This document shows positions 41,332-51,062 of a stretch of DNA of 64,000 nt, one piece after another; the stretch's first letter is position 1, and every line of letters begins with the position of its first letter. This DNA is from CAYSPG01 sp964432885 (GTDB lineage Bacteria > Bacteroidota > Bacteroidia > AKYH767-A > OLB10): positions 1-64,000 of the forward strand of contig CAYSPG010000004.1 in the NCBI GenBank assembly GCA_964432885.1, read 5' to 3'. The translations under genes were made by a program, and so were the position numbers. Below the pieces are notes generated by a model. The model ran no database searches and had not been told where the DNA came from. It worked only from the letters and a program-made list of their open reading frames with translations.

Positions 41332-44082
41332 ATGAAAAAAATAAAACTGTTTTTGCTTTGTGCGTTTGTGCGCCACAGCTTTTTTTTAAGCGTAAGTGTG
41401 GTGATGGCAACAAGTTTTTGTTGGGGGCAGGAAATTGAGTGGCAGAATACGATTGGGGGGAGTGGAGCAGAAGATTTACGTGCAATACAGCAAACTTCCG
41501 ATGGTGGTTATGTCCTTGCCGGATATTCCTCGTCAAACATTTCAGGCGATAAAACGGAAAATAACATGGGTTTTCCTGGTTCATGTGATTATTGGATAGT
41601 AAAAACCGATTTGTGGGGAAATATTGTATGGCAAAACACAATAGGTGGTAGTGAATCAGATTTTTTAAATTCAATACAACAAACTTCTGACGGAGGATAC
41701 ATTGTCGGAGGCTATTCTTATTCAAATATTTCTGGTGACAAAACGAATAACAATTGGGATACCACTTTGGCAACGACAGATTATTGGATTGTAAAGTTAG
41801 ATTTCATGGGGAATATTCTTTGGCAGAGGACTTTTGGAGGAGATGGAAATGACATGCTATCCTCCGTATTTCAGACATCTGATGGGGGTTATATAATTGG
41901 CGGATACTCCACATCCAATATTTCAGGTGATAAAACTGAAAATAGCATGGGTGGTATATATCAAGACTATTGGATAATTAAAACAGATTCTTCTGGAAAT
42001 ATTCAGTGGCAAAATACGATTGGGGGAAACAAATCTGATATACTTAGAAGTCTTAAACAAACTAACGATGGAGGGTATATAATAGCAGGGCATTCCGATT
42101 CAGATATTTCAGGTGATAAAACAGAAAACAACTTAGATGCCATTTGTAATCCATATTGCACCTATGATTATTGGATTGTAAAACTTGATTCAATTGGAAA
42201 TATTCAGTGGCAAAATACCATTGGAGGCACTAATGACGATAACCTTTTTTCTGTTGAACAAACCAGTGATGGTGGTTATATCTTGGGGGGGTATTCCAAC
42301 TCAAATATTTCTGCCGATAAAACCGAGAACACAAATGGCGATTATGACTACTGGATTGTAAAAACAGATTCAGGGGGTAATGTTCAATGGCAAAATACCA
42401 TTGGAGGTTCCAATTATGATTATCTTTATTTTACCCAACAAACAAGCGATAACGGATATGTACTAGGAGGATGTTCCCTTTCAAATACATCAGGCGATAA
42501 AACAGAAAGTTCACAAGGCATGCTTGATATCTGGATTATTAAAACAGATGAATTAGGAAATATACTATGGCAAAATACCAATGGGGGAGGTTATCAAGAA
42601 TCGGCTTATGCTACTCCACAAACTACAGATGGAGGATATATTATAGGTGGATATTCTAATTCTAATATTTCAGGAGATAAAACCGAAAACAATATAGGGG
42701 GTGGGGATTATTGGCTTGTAAAGCATACGGGAAATTACAATCTTATTGCTGGAAAAATGTTTGGAGATTTAAATTCAAACAATATCCAAGACTTAGGAGA
42801 ACCCTTATTAACCCAAAACAAAATCACCGAAGCCAACACAAACCGCTTTGCATTTTCTCAACCAAACGGTTTTTATAGCATAAGTGTTTTGGATACAGGA
42901 AATTTTACAGTTGCCCCAACACAAATAAATTTTTACAACACCGTTCCTGTTACTCACTCAGCAACTTTTACTGGGGCTCAACAAACCGATTCCTTAAACG
43001 ACTTCGCCTTTCAGCCGGCAGGTGTGTTTGATGATGTGTGTGTAAAAATTACTCCTTTTGGCCAGTTCCGCAGCGGCTTTAATGCAAGCTACATGATAAA
43101 CTATGGCAACTACGGCACAACTACCATTGCACCTACTTTAATATTTTTTCCTTACAGTAATATAACATACTTATCAGCAAGTGTAACACCAACATCTGTT
43201 GCGCCTGATAGTGTGGTGTGGGCATTGCCAGCGCTTACTCCATTTCAAACAGGCAGCATTGTAGTTACAGTAAATGTAAGCACTGGTTTACCCATTGGTA
43301 CATTAATAAACAGCAGCGTGCGCATTGAGCCAATTGCTAATGATGCTAACCCCGCTTGCAATTACTCACACTGGGAAGTTCTTACTATAGGCAGTTACGA
43401 TCCCAACGATATTCTTGTTAGCGAAGACACTCTGCTAACTAACCAACTTCCAACTGCGCCCTGGCTCGATTACATCATCCGTTTTCAAAACACAGGTAAC
43501 GACACTGCATTTACTGTAAAAGTTCTTAACCCAATTGACACCAACAAATTAAACCTACAAACTTTTGAATTCTTGAACTCTTCTCATCCTGTAAATTTAA
43601 ATTGGATAAACTACCAGCGCAACATGGAGTTTAAGTTTGATAATATTTTACTTCCTGATAGTAATGTAAACGAACCACTCTCACACGGCTTTGTGCATTA
43701 CCGCATAAAACCAAAAACAACTTTACTTGCAGGTGACAGTGTTACCAACAATGCTTATATTTATTTTGATTTTAATAGTCCGGTGGCTACTAATACTGCC
43801 GTTACAAAAGTAGTCTTGCCCGCAGGCATTGCGCAGGTGGCAATAGGCAGTATGCAGTTGGTAGTTTATCCTAATCCAACAAAAGATGAGATAAGTGTTG
43901 GCAATTACCGGTTAGCAGAAAAAAATAAAAAAGCAGAAATAAAAGTTTTTGATGTTTTTGGTAAAGTAATTTTCTCAACTATAACCACAACATTAAACTA
44001 CAAACTTCGAACCTCAAACTATCCGCAAGGAATTTACTTTGTTCAAGTCAGCACGCTGCGTGCAAAGTTTGTAAAACAGTAA
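41332..44082 (+). CDS. T9SS-secreted protein with seven tandem propeller-like repeats
   Basis: A signal sequence ends near residue 34 (FCWGQE). Seven repeats of about 60 residues follow, each with WQNTIGG, a QTSDGGYI(I/V)GGYS core, SNISGDKTEN and DYWIVKTD. This is consistent with a seven-bladed beta-propeller (about residues 35-465). Next come an NLIAGKMFGDLNSNNIQDLGEP SdrD-like linker, and a conserved-repeat (DUF11-like) region with SYDPNDILVSEDTL and YIIRFQNTGND. The YPNPTKDE ... YPQGIYFVQVS end is a type A sorting domain. Probably a cell-surface protein. Confidence 0.82.
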   Translation: MKKIKLFLLCAFVRHSFFLSVSVVMATSFCWGQEIEWQNTIGGSGAEDLRAIQQTSDGGYVLAGYSSSNISGDKTENNMGFPGSCDYWIVKTDLWGNIVWQNTIGGSESDFLNSIQQTSDGGYIVGGYSYSNISGDKTNNNWDTTLATTDYWIVKLDFMGNILWQRTFGGDGNDMLSSVFQTSDGGYIIGGYSTSNISGDKTENSMGGIYQDYWIIKTDSSGNIQWQNTIGGNKSDILRSLKQTNDGGYIIAGHSDSDISGDKTENNLDAICNPYCTYDYWIVKLDSIGNIQWQNTIGGTNDDNLFSVEQTSDGGYILGGYSNSNISADKTENTNGDYDYWIVKTDSGGNVQWQNTIGGSNYDYLYFTQQTSDNGYVLGGCSLSNTSGDKTESSQGMLDIWIIKTDELGNILWQNTNGGGYQESAYATPQTTDGGYIIGGYSNSNISGDKTENNIGGGDYWLVKHTGNYNLIAGKMFGDLNSNNIQDLGEPLLTQNKITEANTNRFAFSQPNGFYSISVLDTGNFTVAPTQINFYNTVPVTHSATFTGAQQTDSLNDFAFQPAGVFDDVCVKITPFGQFRSGFNASYMINYGNYGTTTIAPTLIFFPYSNITYLSASVTPTSVAPDSVVWALPALTPFQTGSIVVTVNVSTGLPIGTLINSSVRIEPIANDANPACNYSHWEVLTIGSYDPNDILVSEDTLLTNQLPTAPWLDYIIRFQNTGNDTAFTVKVLNPIDTNKLNLQTFEFLNSSHPVNLNWINYQRNMEFKFDNILLPDSNVNEPLSHGFVHYRIKPKTTLLAGDSVTNNAYIYFDFNSPVATNTAVTKVVLPAGIAQVAIGSMQLVVYPNPTKDEISVGNYRLAEKNKKAEIKVFDVFGKVIFSTITTTLNYKLRTSNYPQGIYFVQVSTLRAKFVKQ

Positions 44083-44110
44083 AAACAGGCACTTAATCCT
44101 CCGCAGGTAA

Positions 44111-44533
44111 TTACTTACCCGTAGTTTTTGCCCCCACCAATGCCGCAAAAATTAAACCCGTGCAAATAATCGGAGGTAAAAAAGTAAACACAAGCATTAG
44201 TGCAAATACAACAGCAAACACAACAAGATTTATATTAAGAATGCCTTTGATTATATGAGCCTCACTGCTGTTGCGCAAAACATACAGGTTTATTACTCCC
44301 GCAAAAAATAACAACATACTAAAACAGGCACTCATGCTGGTAAACAGGTCGGCAAACGTAGGGGTAAAGCCAGCGCCTGCTTCCATTTTATAATTGTTCA
44401 TTAAATTATTCAGTTGCTGTTCGGTATCGTTTGCCGGCTGAGGGTTTGCAAATAAACTTACCGAGTGAATTACAGAAGTAAGCAATTGCAGCACCGATGC
44501 TGTTTTAAAAAATAATTTAAATAACTTATTCAT
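44111..44533 (-). CDS. Small integral membrane protein, unknown function
   Basis: The 140-residue protein has four predicted transmembrane segments. They are the N-terminal LFFKTASVLQLLTSVIHSVSLFA, SMSACFSMLLFFAGVINLYVL, INLVVFAVVFALMLVFTFL and PPIICTGLIFAALVG. A short polar loop (NPQPANDTEQQLNNLMNNYKME) follows the first. No functional motif is recognised; it may belong to the LIC_13387-like membrane family. It stands alone and converges on the T9SS gene. Confidence 0.65.
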   Translation of the reverse strand: MNKLFKLFFKTASVLQLLTSVIHSVSLFANPQPANDTEQQLNNLMNNYKMEAGAGFTPTFADLFTSMSACFSMLLFFAGVINLYVLRNSSEAHIIKGILNINLVVFAVVFALMLVFTFLPPIICTGLIFAALVGAKTTGK

Positions 44534-44589
44534 ATCTGATTAGTTTTGTGTAAAAATAAAAATTATTGAGGTGCTTGATACTCGAAAAG

Positions 44590-44661
44590 ATTCCTCACTT
44601 CGTTCGGAATGACAATCAGGTAATATTCCAAAAGCATGTCATTCCGAACGAAGTGAGGAAT
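44590..44661. repeat. Inverted repeat element C, related to A and B but without inner hairpin
   Basis: Perfect 25-bp arms (44590-44614 and 44637-44661; attcctcacttcgttcggaa at the start) are separated by 22 nt. The arm is a variant of the outer arms of the elements at 24506 and 36408. The inner inverted repeat found there is missing. Confidence 0.9.
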
Positions 44662-44733
44662 TTATACTCCACCAACTATATTTTAAATTTTGCAATAAAA
44701 CAACTATGCTCTTAAAACAAAAGAAGATACATT

Positions 44734-45054
44734 ATGCGATTTGACAAACACATTTTTATTTGTATTAACCAACGTAATAACAGCGAGCGCAAAAGCTGTG
44801 GCGAAGTACATGGCATGGAACTGGTGCATGCATTTAAAAAATTGGTAAAAGAAAATAACTTGAAAACCACCGTGCGCGCACAGCGTGCCGGCTGTCTTGA
44901 TGCCTGCGATTTTGGGCCAAGCGTGGTGGTATATCCCGAAGCTGTTTTTTATGGCAACGTTCAGTTATCAGATGTAAACGAAATTTTTGAGCAGCATGTT
45001 TTAAATAACCAACCTGTGCAACGGCTAATTATAAATTTTAAAAAAGGTGAATAA
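44734..45054 (+). CDS. Thioredoxin-like [2Fe-2S] ferredoxin
   Basis: The 106-residue protein has four cysteines in the arrangement of thioredoxin-fold ferredoxins: HIFICINQRNNSERKSCGEVHG and AGCLDACDFGPSVVVYPE. It should bind a [2Fe-2S] cluster and transfer electrons, but its partner is unknown. The next gene starts 18 nt downstream on the same strand, which suggests cotranscription with the DUF5916 protein. Confidence 0.87.
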   Translation: MRFDKHIFICINQRNNSERKSCGEVHGMELVHAFKKLVKENNLKTTVRAQRAGCLDACDFGPSVVVYPEAVFYGNVQLSDVNEIFEQHVLNNQPVQRLIINFKKGE

Positions 45055-45072
45055 CAAAACGCTAAATTATTT

Positions 45073-47337
45073 ATGAGTACTAAAAATATATTTTTCATCC
45101 TTCTTCTGGTTGTAATTAGCAACTGTGTTTTTTCCCAGTCGCGCATGTATCATCCCTTGCGAATAACAGAGGAGGTTAAACTTGATGGAAAATTTGATGA
45201 GCCTTTTTGGCAACAAGCCGAAGTGATGAATGATTTTATAATGGCCGACCCCAAGCCGGGTTCGGTTCCAACAGAGAAAACAGAATTTAAAATTGCGTAC
45301 GATGATGTTAACATGTACATAGCCTACTTGTGTTTTGACACTGAGGCGGATAAAATTGTACACAACAACATGGAGCGCGATGCCGACCCCGATAACGATG
45401 ATGCCATAGCTGTTTTGATTGACACCTATCATGATAAATCAAGCGCCATCGGATTTGCCGTGTCGGCAAGTGGTGCCAGGTTTGATGTGGAGTTTTCGCA
45501 AAACGGAGGAAATCAAAATGCTTCGTTCAACACATTTTGGGATGTGGAGTCGGATATAAATGATAAAGGATACTTTCTTGAATTCAGAATTCCGTTTTCG
45601 AGTTTGCGATTTAAAACTGCCGAAACAGTTTTGATGGGCATTAAATCAACGCGCATCATAAAAAGAAAAAATGAGTTTTCTGTTTTTCCGGCATTTGATA
45701 TTACCGTGGTTGACCCATACAATAAAATGTCGCTGGCAGCCGATATGGAATTTAAAAACCTTAAAAGCAAAAAACCATTTTATGTAATTCCGTATGTAAT
45801 TGCAAACTTTAATGAATACAAAACTTTGAACCAAGATGGAACAGGTTACGTAAGCAACAGCGAATTTATAAGCCGCAAACATTTTATAAAAAACGAAACG
45901 TTTGACAAAATAATTTCTAACATTGGCATAGATGCAAAATATGGAATAACAAAAAACTTTACACTTGACTTAACAGCCAATACCGATTTTGCGCAGGCCG
46001 AAGTTGACAACCGTATAATTAACCTCAGTAAGTATGAGGTGAACCTGCCAGAGAAAAGAAATTTCTTTTTGGAGTCGCGCAGCTTTTTAAACTATTCAAT
46101 GGGGCAAGGCACGCAACTTTTTATTTCGCGCAAAATTGGCCGCGAGGGCGATTTGGTGGTTCCCATTATTGCAGGCGCACGACTTACGGGCAAACAAAAT
46201 GGAATGGCCATTGGTGCTCTTAATATGCAAACTGCTGCTGTGGATGCAGCGGGCATTGACCCACAAAACTTTAGTGTAATGCGCTTTAGACAGGATATAG
46301 ATAAGCGCGGAAGTTTTTTTGGCGGTATAGTTACCAATCGTGTAAACACAAAAAAACAAGACGAAACTTTTCAAACTTATGCACTTGATTATGTAAAAAA
46401 AGTTACTGAACAATGGATATGGGGCTGGGGGCTTGCATCAACTAACGAGCGTGGCATCAGAAAATTTTACGATAAAAATGTTTACTATAATTTGTTTGCT
46501 TTTCATCAAACACCCCAGGGGCACAACGGAAACTTAGACTTTGGCATTGTAGAAAAAAACTTTAATCCTGCTTTGGGTTTTAATGATGATAACAATTATG
46601 GACGGGTTACTGTGGGTAACTCTTATCGGAAAAAAATTAAAAAAGAAAGTAGTTTAAATTACTGGAATATAGGAAATGCCATGCAATACAAATGGCGGTT
46701 AAACAATGGTGAAACAGAAACATTTACTACACGCTTAAATCCATTTTTTGAATTTAGAAATGGAGCATTGATTGATGCGTATGCGGTACGATTTACACGC
46801 GACAAAATTTTTACCGAATGGCAATTGAGCAATGATGTAACCATTCCGGCAAAATCGTATGATATGTTTGATTACAGTATATATTACCAAAGTGATCAGT
46901 CAAAACAATTTTTATATGAAGTGTTTTTGCGCTATGGCGATTTTTATGGAGGAAAAATTTCTACTGCAGAGCTTTATATAAATTACGTAGTAAATAAATA
47001 TTTGCGCATAGGCCCGTCTTATGAATTTAATCATATAAATTTTGAAGATGCTTTTTCTGCAACAGGAAAACCTGTTTACCAAAGTAATCTTGTAAACGTT
47101 AATGCTACGGTTACGCTTTCAAAAGTGTTTTCGATAAAACTTTTAACGCAGTATGATGATCTTAGCAAACAGCTTGGAGGCAATTTACGCTTGCGTTACA
47201 ATCCAAAGGAGGGAACCGATTTATACATTGTGTATAATCAGTTGCAAAACACAAACCGTTTGCGCAAAAATCCTGAATTGCCTGTGGTGGATAACCAGGC
47301 TGTGGTGGTAAAGTTTGTTAAAACGTTTGAGTTGTAG
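45073..47337 (+). CDS. DUF5916 outer-membrane protein with CBM9-like domain
   Basis: After a signal peptide (ending VFSQ) comes a carbohydrate-binding family 9-like sandwich: LDGKFDEPFWQQAEVMNDFIMADPKPG, FKIAYDDVNMYIAYLCFD, and LEFRIPFSSLRF (to about residue 215). The DUF5916 region follows, with VDNRIINLSKYEVNLPEKRNFFLE. The C-terminal third shows repeated amphipathic strands like an outer-membrane barrel. It is 754 residues. Function is unknown; sugar-polymer binding at the surface is plausible. Confidence 0.85.
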   Translation: MSTKNIFFILLLVVISNCVFSQSRMYHPLRITEEVKLDGKFDEPFWQQAEVMNDFIMADPKPGSVPTEKTEFKIAYDDVNMYIAYLCFDTEADKIVHNNMERDADPDNDDAIAVLIDTYHDKSSAIGFAVSASGARFDVEFSQNGGNQNASFNTFWDVESDINDKGYFLEFRIPFSSLRFKTAETVLMGIKSTRIIKRKNEFSVFPAFDITVVDPYNKMSLAADMEFKNLKSKKPFYVIPYVIANFNEYKTLNQDGTGYVSNSEFISRKHFIKNETFDKIISNIGIDAKYGITKNFTLDLTANTDFAQAEVDNRIINLSKYEVNLPEKRNFFLESRSFLNYSMGQGTQLFISRKIGREGDLVVPIIAGARLTGKQNGMAIGALNMQTAAVDAAGIDPQNFSVMRFRQDIDKRGSFFGGIVTNRVNTKKQDETFQTYALDYVKKVTEQWIWGWGLASTNERGIRKFYDKNVYYNLFAFHQTPQGHNGNLDFGIVEKNFNPALGFNDDNNYGRVTVGNSYRKKIKKESSLNYWNIGNAMQYKWRLNNGETETFTTRLNPFFEFRNGALIDAYAVRFTRDKIFTEWQLSNDVTIPAKSYDMFDYSIYYQSDQSKQFLYEVFLRYGDFYGGKISTAELYINYVVNKYLRIGPSYEFNHINFEDAFSATGKPVYQSNLVNVNATVTLSKVFSIKLLTQYDDLSKQLGGNLRLRYNPKEGTDLYIVYNQLQNTNRLRKNPELPVVDNQAVVVKFVKTFEL

Positions 47338-47358
47338 TATAACCTAAGTGGAGTTTTT

Positions 47359-49212
47359 TTAAGCAAATGCCTGAAGCTCGAAAAGTTTTTTATACAACCC
47401 ATTATCATTGATTAGTTGAGCATGGGCACCCCGCTGAATAATTTCTCCTTTTTGCAAAACAATTATTTCATCGGCATGCTGTATGGTTGAAAGACGGTGA
47501 GCAATAACAAGTGTAGTCCGGTTTTGCATCAGCTTGGTCAACGCATCTTGTACCAACCGTTCGCTTTCTGTGTCGAGTGCTGATGTGGCTTCGTCTAAAA
47601 TTAATATGGGAGGATTTTTAAAAACCGCACGTGCTATGCTTAGCCGCTGCCGCTGGCCGCCAGATAATTTATTTCCCCTGTCGCCAATGTTTGTTTGATA
47701 GCCTTGTGGCAATTGCATTATAAAATCATGTGCATTGGCTACACGTGCTGCCTCCATTACCTGCTGCTCATTTGCACTTTCAGTACCAAAAGCAATGTTA
47801 TTAAAAACAGTATCGTTAAACAAAATGGCTTCTTGTGATACAATACCCATTTGCGAACGTAAATCGTTTAACTTAATATTTCTAACATCCACACCATCTA
47901 CTAAAATTTCTCCGGCATCGGCATCATAGTAGCGCGGAAGCATATCGGCAAGTGTTGTTTTTCCTGACCCGCTTTGCCCTACCAATGCAATGGTTTTCCC
48001 TTTGTCAATGGTAAGATTAATATTTCGCAACACATATCCTGCATCACCTTTGCGGTAAGCAAATGAAACATTTCGGTATTCAATTTTATGATTGAATGAG
48101 GAAACCGAAACCGCCTCTTTGCTTTCGGTAATACTTTCTTCGGCATCAATAATTAAAAAAATACGCTCGGCAGATGCAAGCCCTTTTTGAATATTGTAAA
48201 ATGCTTGTGTAAATGATTTAGCAGGTGGAATAATTTGTGAGAACAATGCAATGTAGGTAATAAATGCCGATGCACTTAGCATATTGTTATTGCTTAGCAC
48301 CAACATGCCGCCAAAGTACATTACCACCATCATGGCCACGGTTCCTAAAAATTCGCTTAGCGGTGCGCTTAAATCTGTTTTGCGATACATGCGGTTGCTA
48401 ATGCGTGTAAAATCATTGTTGGTATTCTTAAATTTTTCGCTCACACTTTTTTCGGCATTAAACGCTTTAATAATGCGCAGGCCCGAAATGGTTTCTTCTA
48501 GTATAGAAAGCAGCATGCCCAGTTTTTCTTTTCCTTTGGCAGAAGTCCTGCGCAGGCTTTTGCCAATGCCTGCAATTAAAAACCCGGTAATAGGCAGCAG
48601 GATAAAAACAAACAAGGTAAGCTTTGCGCTGATGACAACCATCATGCTTATAAAAAGCAAAATGTTAAACGGGTCGCGAAAAACAACTTCAAGCGAACTC
48701 ATTACACTCCACTCCACCTCCTGCACATCTGTTGTAACACGCGATATGATATCTCCTTTTCGTTCGTTACTGTACCATGACAAGGGCAAGCGCATAATTT
48801 TTTTATGCAACATGTTACGCATATCTTTTACCACACCATTACGTACAGGTGCCAAAAAATACATAGCAAAGTATCTGCACAAATTTTTTAAAAGAAACAT
48901 ACACGCCACTGCAATGCAAATAAACATAAGCGCATAGGCTTTGCCCCGCTCAGGGTCAACAATCATTTGTGTTAGGTAATAATAAAATGTATCAGCTATG
49001 GATTGGGCATTAAAGTGAAACACGGGAACTCCGCTGGCAATTTTTTCACGGTAAAACGATTCGTCTTTTAAAAATAGCAAATCCAAAAACGGTGCAACAA
49101 GCGTTAAAGAAAACAACGAAAAACATACCGACAGAATATTGAGCAGTGCATTTAAAAGAGCGTACCCACTGTATGGTTTTATTAAACGAAGAATGCGAAA
49201 ATAATTTTTCAA
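47359..49212 (-). CDS. MsbA-like ABC exporter (fused TMD-NBD)
   Basis: The N-terminal 330 residues hold six transmembrane helices of a type IV ABC exporter. The nucleotide-binding domain has Walker A GQSGSGKTT, signature LSGGQRQRLSIARA and Walker B ILILDEATSALD, followed by the switch VIAHRLSTI. At 617 residues it is a complete half-transporter that should dimerise and export lipid or lipid-linked molecules. The start codon is TTG at 49212, which keeps the usual NYFRILRLIKPY beginning. It converges on the DUF5916 gene. Confidence 0.92.
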   Translation of the reverse strand: MKNYFRILRLIKPYSGYALLNALLNILSVCFSLFSLTLVAPFLDLLFLKDESFYREKIASGVPVFHFNAQSIADTFYYYLTQMIVDPERGKAYALMFICIAVACMFLLKNLCRYFAMYFLAPVRNGVVKDMRNMLHKKIMRLPLSWYSNERKGDIISRVTTDVQEVEWSVMSSLEVVFRDPFNILLFISMMVVISAKLTLFVFILLPITGFLIAGIGKSLRRTSAKGKEKLGMLLSILEETISGLRIIKAFNAEKSVSEKFKNTNNDFTRISNRMYRKTDLSAPLSEFLGTVAMMVVMYFGGMLVLSNNNMLSASAFITYIALFSQIIPPAKSFTQAFYNIQKGLASAERIFLIIDAEESITESKEAVSVSSFNHKIEYRNVSFAYRKGDAGYVLRNINLTIDKGKTIALVGQSGSGKTTLADMLPRYYDADAGEILVDGVDVRNIKLNDLRSQMGIVSQEAILFNDTVFNNIAFGTESANEQQVMEAARVANAHDFIMQLPQGYQTNIGDRGNKLSGGQRQRLSIARAVFKNPPILILDEATSALDTESERLVQDALTKLMQNRTTLVIAHRLSTIQHADEIIVLQKGEIIQRGAHAQLINDNGLYKKLFELQAFA

Positions 49213-49315
49213 CGCGTAAATTTATTTGCGGCAAAGTAAGAACTTAAAGGGGTTAGTTCAAAAACAAGTTTTGTCCGTTTTTCTTTATTTATTTGCCGTT
49301 CTATAAACGCAAGTT

Positions 49316-50302
49316 GTGCAATTAAATTATTACGATATACTCCAAGTTTCAAGAGGAGCTACTGCTGATGAAGTAAAAAAGGCTTACCGAAGGCTTGCAC
49401 GAAAGTATCATCCTGATGTAAATCATAACGATTTTGCCGAACAGCATTTTATAGAAATTCAACTGGCATACGAAACGCTGTGTGATGCAGAAAGGAGAAA
49501 ACAATACGATACCACGTTGGCGTCAGGCTACATAAATTTATCTCAACCGCCAATAAATTATTTTTTTACTGTATCAAGTAATAAAGATGTTGTAAAGACG
49601 TGTGAAGAGTTTGAACTGATATTTACTTACATAGGGGAAGGGCGTTATTTGCGAAAGCCCGACTTACTTTTTTTTCAGGTTACCGGAAGGCCGCGTGTGC
49701 ACTTCAGAAACATTATGCATCAGGGGTATGCCGTAAAAGAAACAACCATTATTTATTCAGTTGCCGGCATGCGCGCAGGAAATTTTTCTATTGGCCCTGC
49801 CCAAATAAAAATTGATAATAAAACCTATCATACCGGAACTATTGGTGTAAAGGTGGAGGAAACGCTGTGTTACTTTAGCAACGAAATAGCCACTGGTACA
49901 CCGCTTAGAATAAAACTTTATTACAATACCGAAACCGGAGGGCAGCATCACAGGTTTAAAGAAAACCTGTCGCACTACGTTTTAATCCCTCGCAGCCACA
50001 AGGCAAAAGTGTATCATGACATTGGTTACTGGCTTAAAATAATTTTTTTATGCTGGGGTTTTTTTATGTCGGTTTACCTGCATAAAAATATTTTAATAGG
50101 CATGGCAATGGGATCGGGTTACGGGGCTGCGGCAGCTTACCTGCTGTATGCCATAGTAAGAGTTAAACCCAAATTTTATTTTGCAATGCAAAATTTGGAG
50201 GTGAAAAAACTTTTGAAAAACGAATACACCCAGTTTGATGAGTCAGCACCGTATAAGTGGCTCAACATTTTTTTAGGTTATCTGGGCAAGCTACTTTCGT
50301 AA
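49316..50302 (+). CDS. J-domain membrane protein with BatD-like segment
   Basis: Residues 3-65 form a J domain (NYYDILQVSRGATADEVKKAYRRLARKYHPDVNH) with the essential HPD. A beta-sandwich follows at about 85-190. Its end, GMRAGNFSIGPAQIKIDNKTYHTGTIGVKV, closely resembles the repeat end of BatD/oxygen-tolerance proteins. Two transmembrane helices lie near residues 238-285. It may recruit DnaK to a membrane. There is no N-terminal signal, so the BatD-like part would be cytoplasmic, the opposite of classic BatD. The start codon is GTG. Confidence 0.8.
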   Translation: MQLNYYDILQVSRGATADEVKKAYRRLARKYHPDVNHNDFAEQHFIEIQLAYETLCDAERRKQYDTTLASGYINLSQPPINYFFTVSSNKDVVKTCEEFELIFTYIGEGRYLRKPDLLFFQVTGRPRVHFRNIMHQGYAVKETTIIYSVAGMRAGNFSIGPAQIKIDNKTYHTGTIGVKVEETLCYFSNEIATGTPLRIKLYYNTETGGQHHRFKENLSHYVLIPRSHKAKVYHDIGYWLKIIFLCWGFFMSVYLHKNILIGMAMGSGYGAAAAYLLYAIVRVKPKFYFAMQNLEVKKLLKNEYTQFDESAPYKWLNIFLGYLGKLLS

Positions 50303-50309
50303 ATGCCAA

Positions 50310-51062
50310 CTAATAGTTCTTTTTCACAGCCTGCATCCAGCGCGATGCAAATACAAAGTCATTAAGCTCTTTGTTGTCGGATTTTAAAATATCGGTATTG
50401 GAACCCTCCCAATATTTTTTCCCATTATAAATAAAAATAATTTTTTCGCCCATACTCATTACCGTATTCATGTCGTGAGTGTTAATGATGGTAGTGATAT
50501 CGTACTCTTCGGTAATTTCTTTAATCAATTCATCAATAAGAATAGAAGTTTTTGGGTCGAGGCCAGAGTTTGGCTCATCGCAAAAAAGGTATTTTGGGTT
50601 CATGGCAATGGCACGCGCAATGGCCACGCGTTTTTTCATTCCTCCACTTATTTCGCTGGGAAAAAGCTTGTTTACGTTTTCGAGGTTTACACGCTTAAGG
50701 CAAAAGTTTACACGCTCAAGTTTTTCATCACGCGTCATGCTGGTAAACATGGTAAGCGGAAACCGCACGTTTTGTTCCACCGTCATTGAGTCAAAAAGCG
50801 CCCCGCCCTGAAACAGCATGCCAATTTCCTGCCTTATAGGTTTACGTTCTTTAAAAGTCATTTCAGAAAAATTGCGCCCATCATATAACACTTTACCATT
50901 ATCAACTTCAAACAATCCAACAGCACATTTCATAAGCACAGTTTTCCCCTGTCCGCTGCCACCAATAATTAAATTAATTTTTCCTTTTTCAAAAAGGCAT
51001 GTTACATCTTCAAGCACATTTTTGGTGCCAAACTGTTTGGATATATTCAGCACCTCTATCAT
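50310..51062 (-). CDS. mlaF: ABC transporter ATPase, MlaF-like
   Basis: Walker A is GGSGQGKTVLMK, the signature region is FPSEISGGMKKRVAIARAIA, and Walker B is YLFCDEPNSGLDP. The SGGMKKR signature is typical of MlaF-type ATPases of retrograde phospholipid transport. The ATG overlaps the last 4 nt of the permease gene (ATGA), showing translational coupling. It energises transfer of lipids between outer and inner membranes. No MlaD-like MCE gene follows within the window. Confidence 0.92.
   Translation of the reverse strand: MIEVLNISKQFGTKNVLEDVTCLFEKGKINLIIGGSGQGKTVLMKCAVGLFEVDNGKVLYDGRNFSEMTFKERKPIRQEIGMLFQGGALFDSMTVEQNVRFPLTMFTSMTRDEKLERVNFCLKRVNLENVNKLFPSEISGGMKKRVAIARAIAMNPKYLFCDEPNSGLDPKTSILIDELIKEITEEYDITTIINTHDMNTVMSMGEKIIFIYNGKKYWEGSNTDILKSDNKELNDFVFASRWMQAVKKNY

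Noticed and set aside
41434..42730. Regular DNA repeats that could suggest a CRISPR or minisatellite array
   Set aside because: The period is about 180 nt, the frame is open throughout and the repeats encode a consistent protein motif, so this is a protein repeat array, not CRISPR.
48284..48937. 217-codon plus-strand open frame opposite the ABC exporter
   Set aside because: Antisense to the transmembrane domain of a well-conserved exporter; its hydrophobic composition mirrors the complementary codons and no start context or motif supports it.
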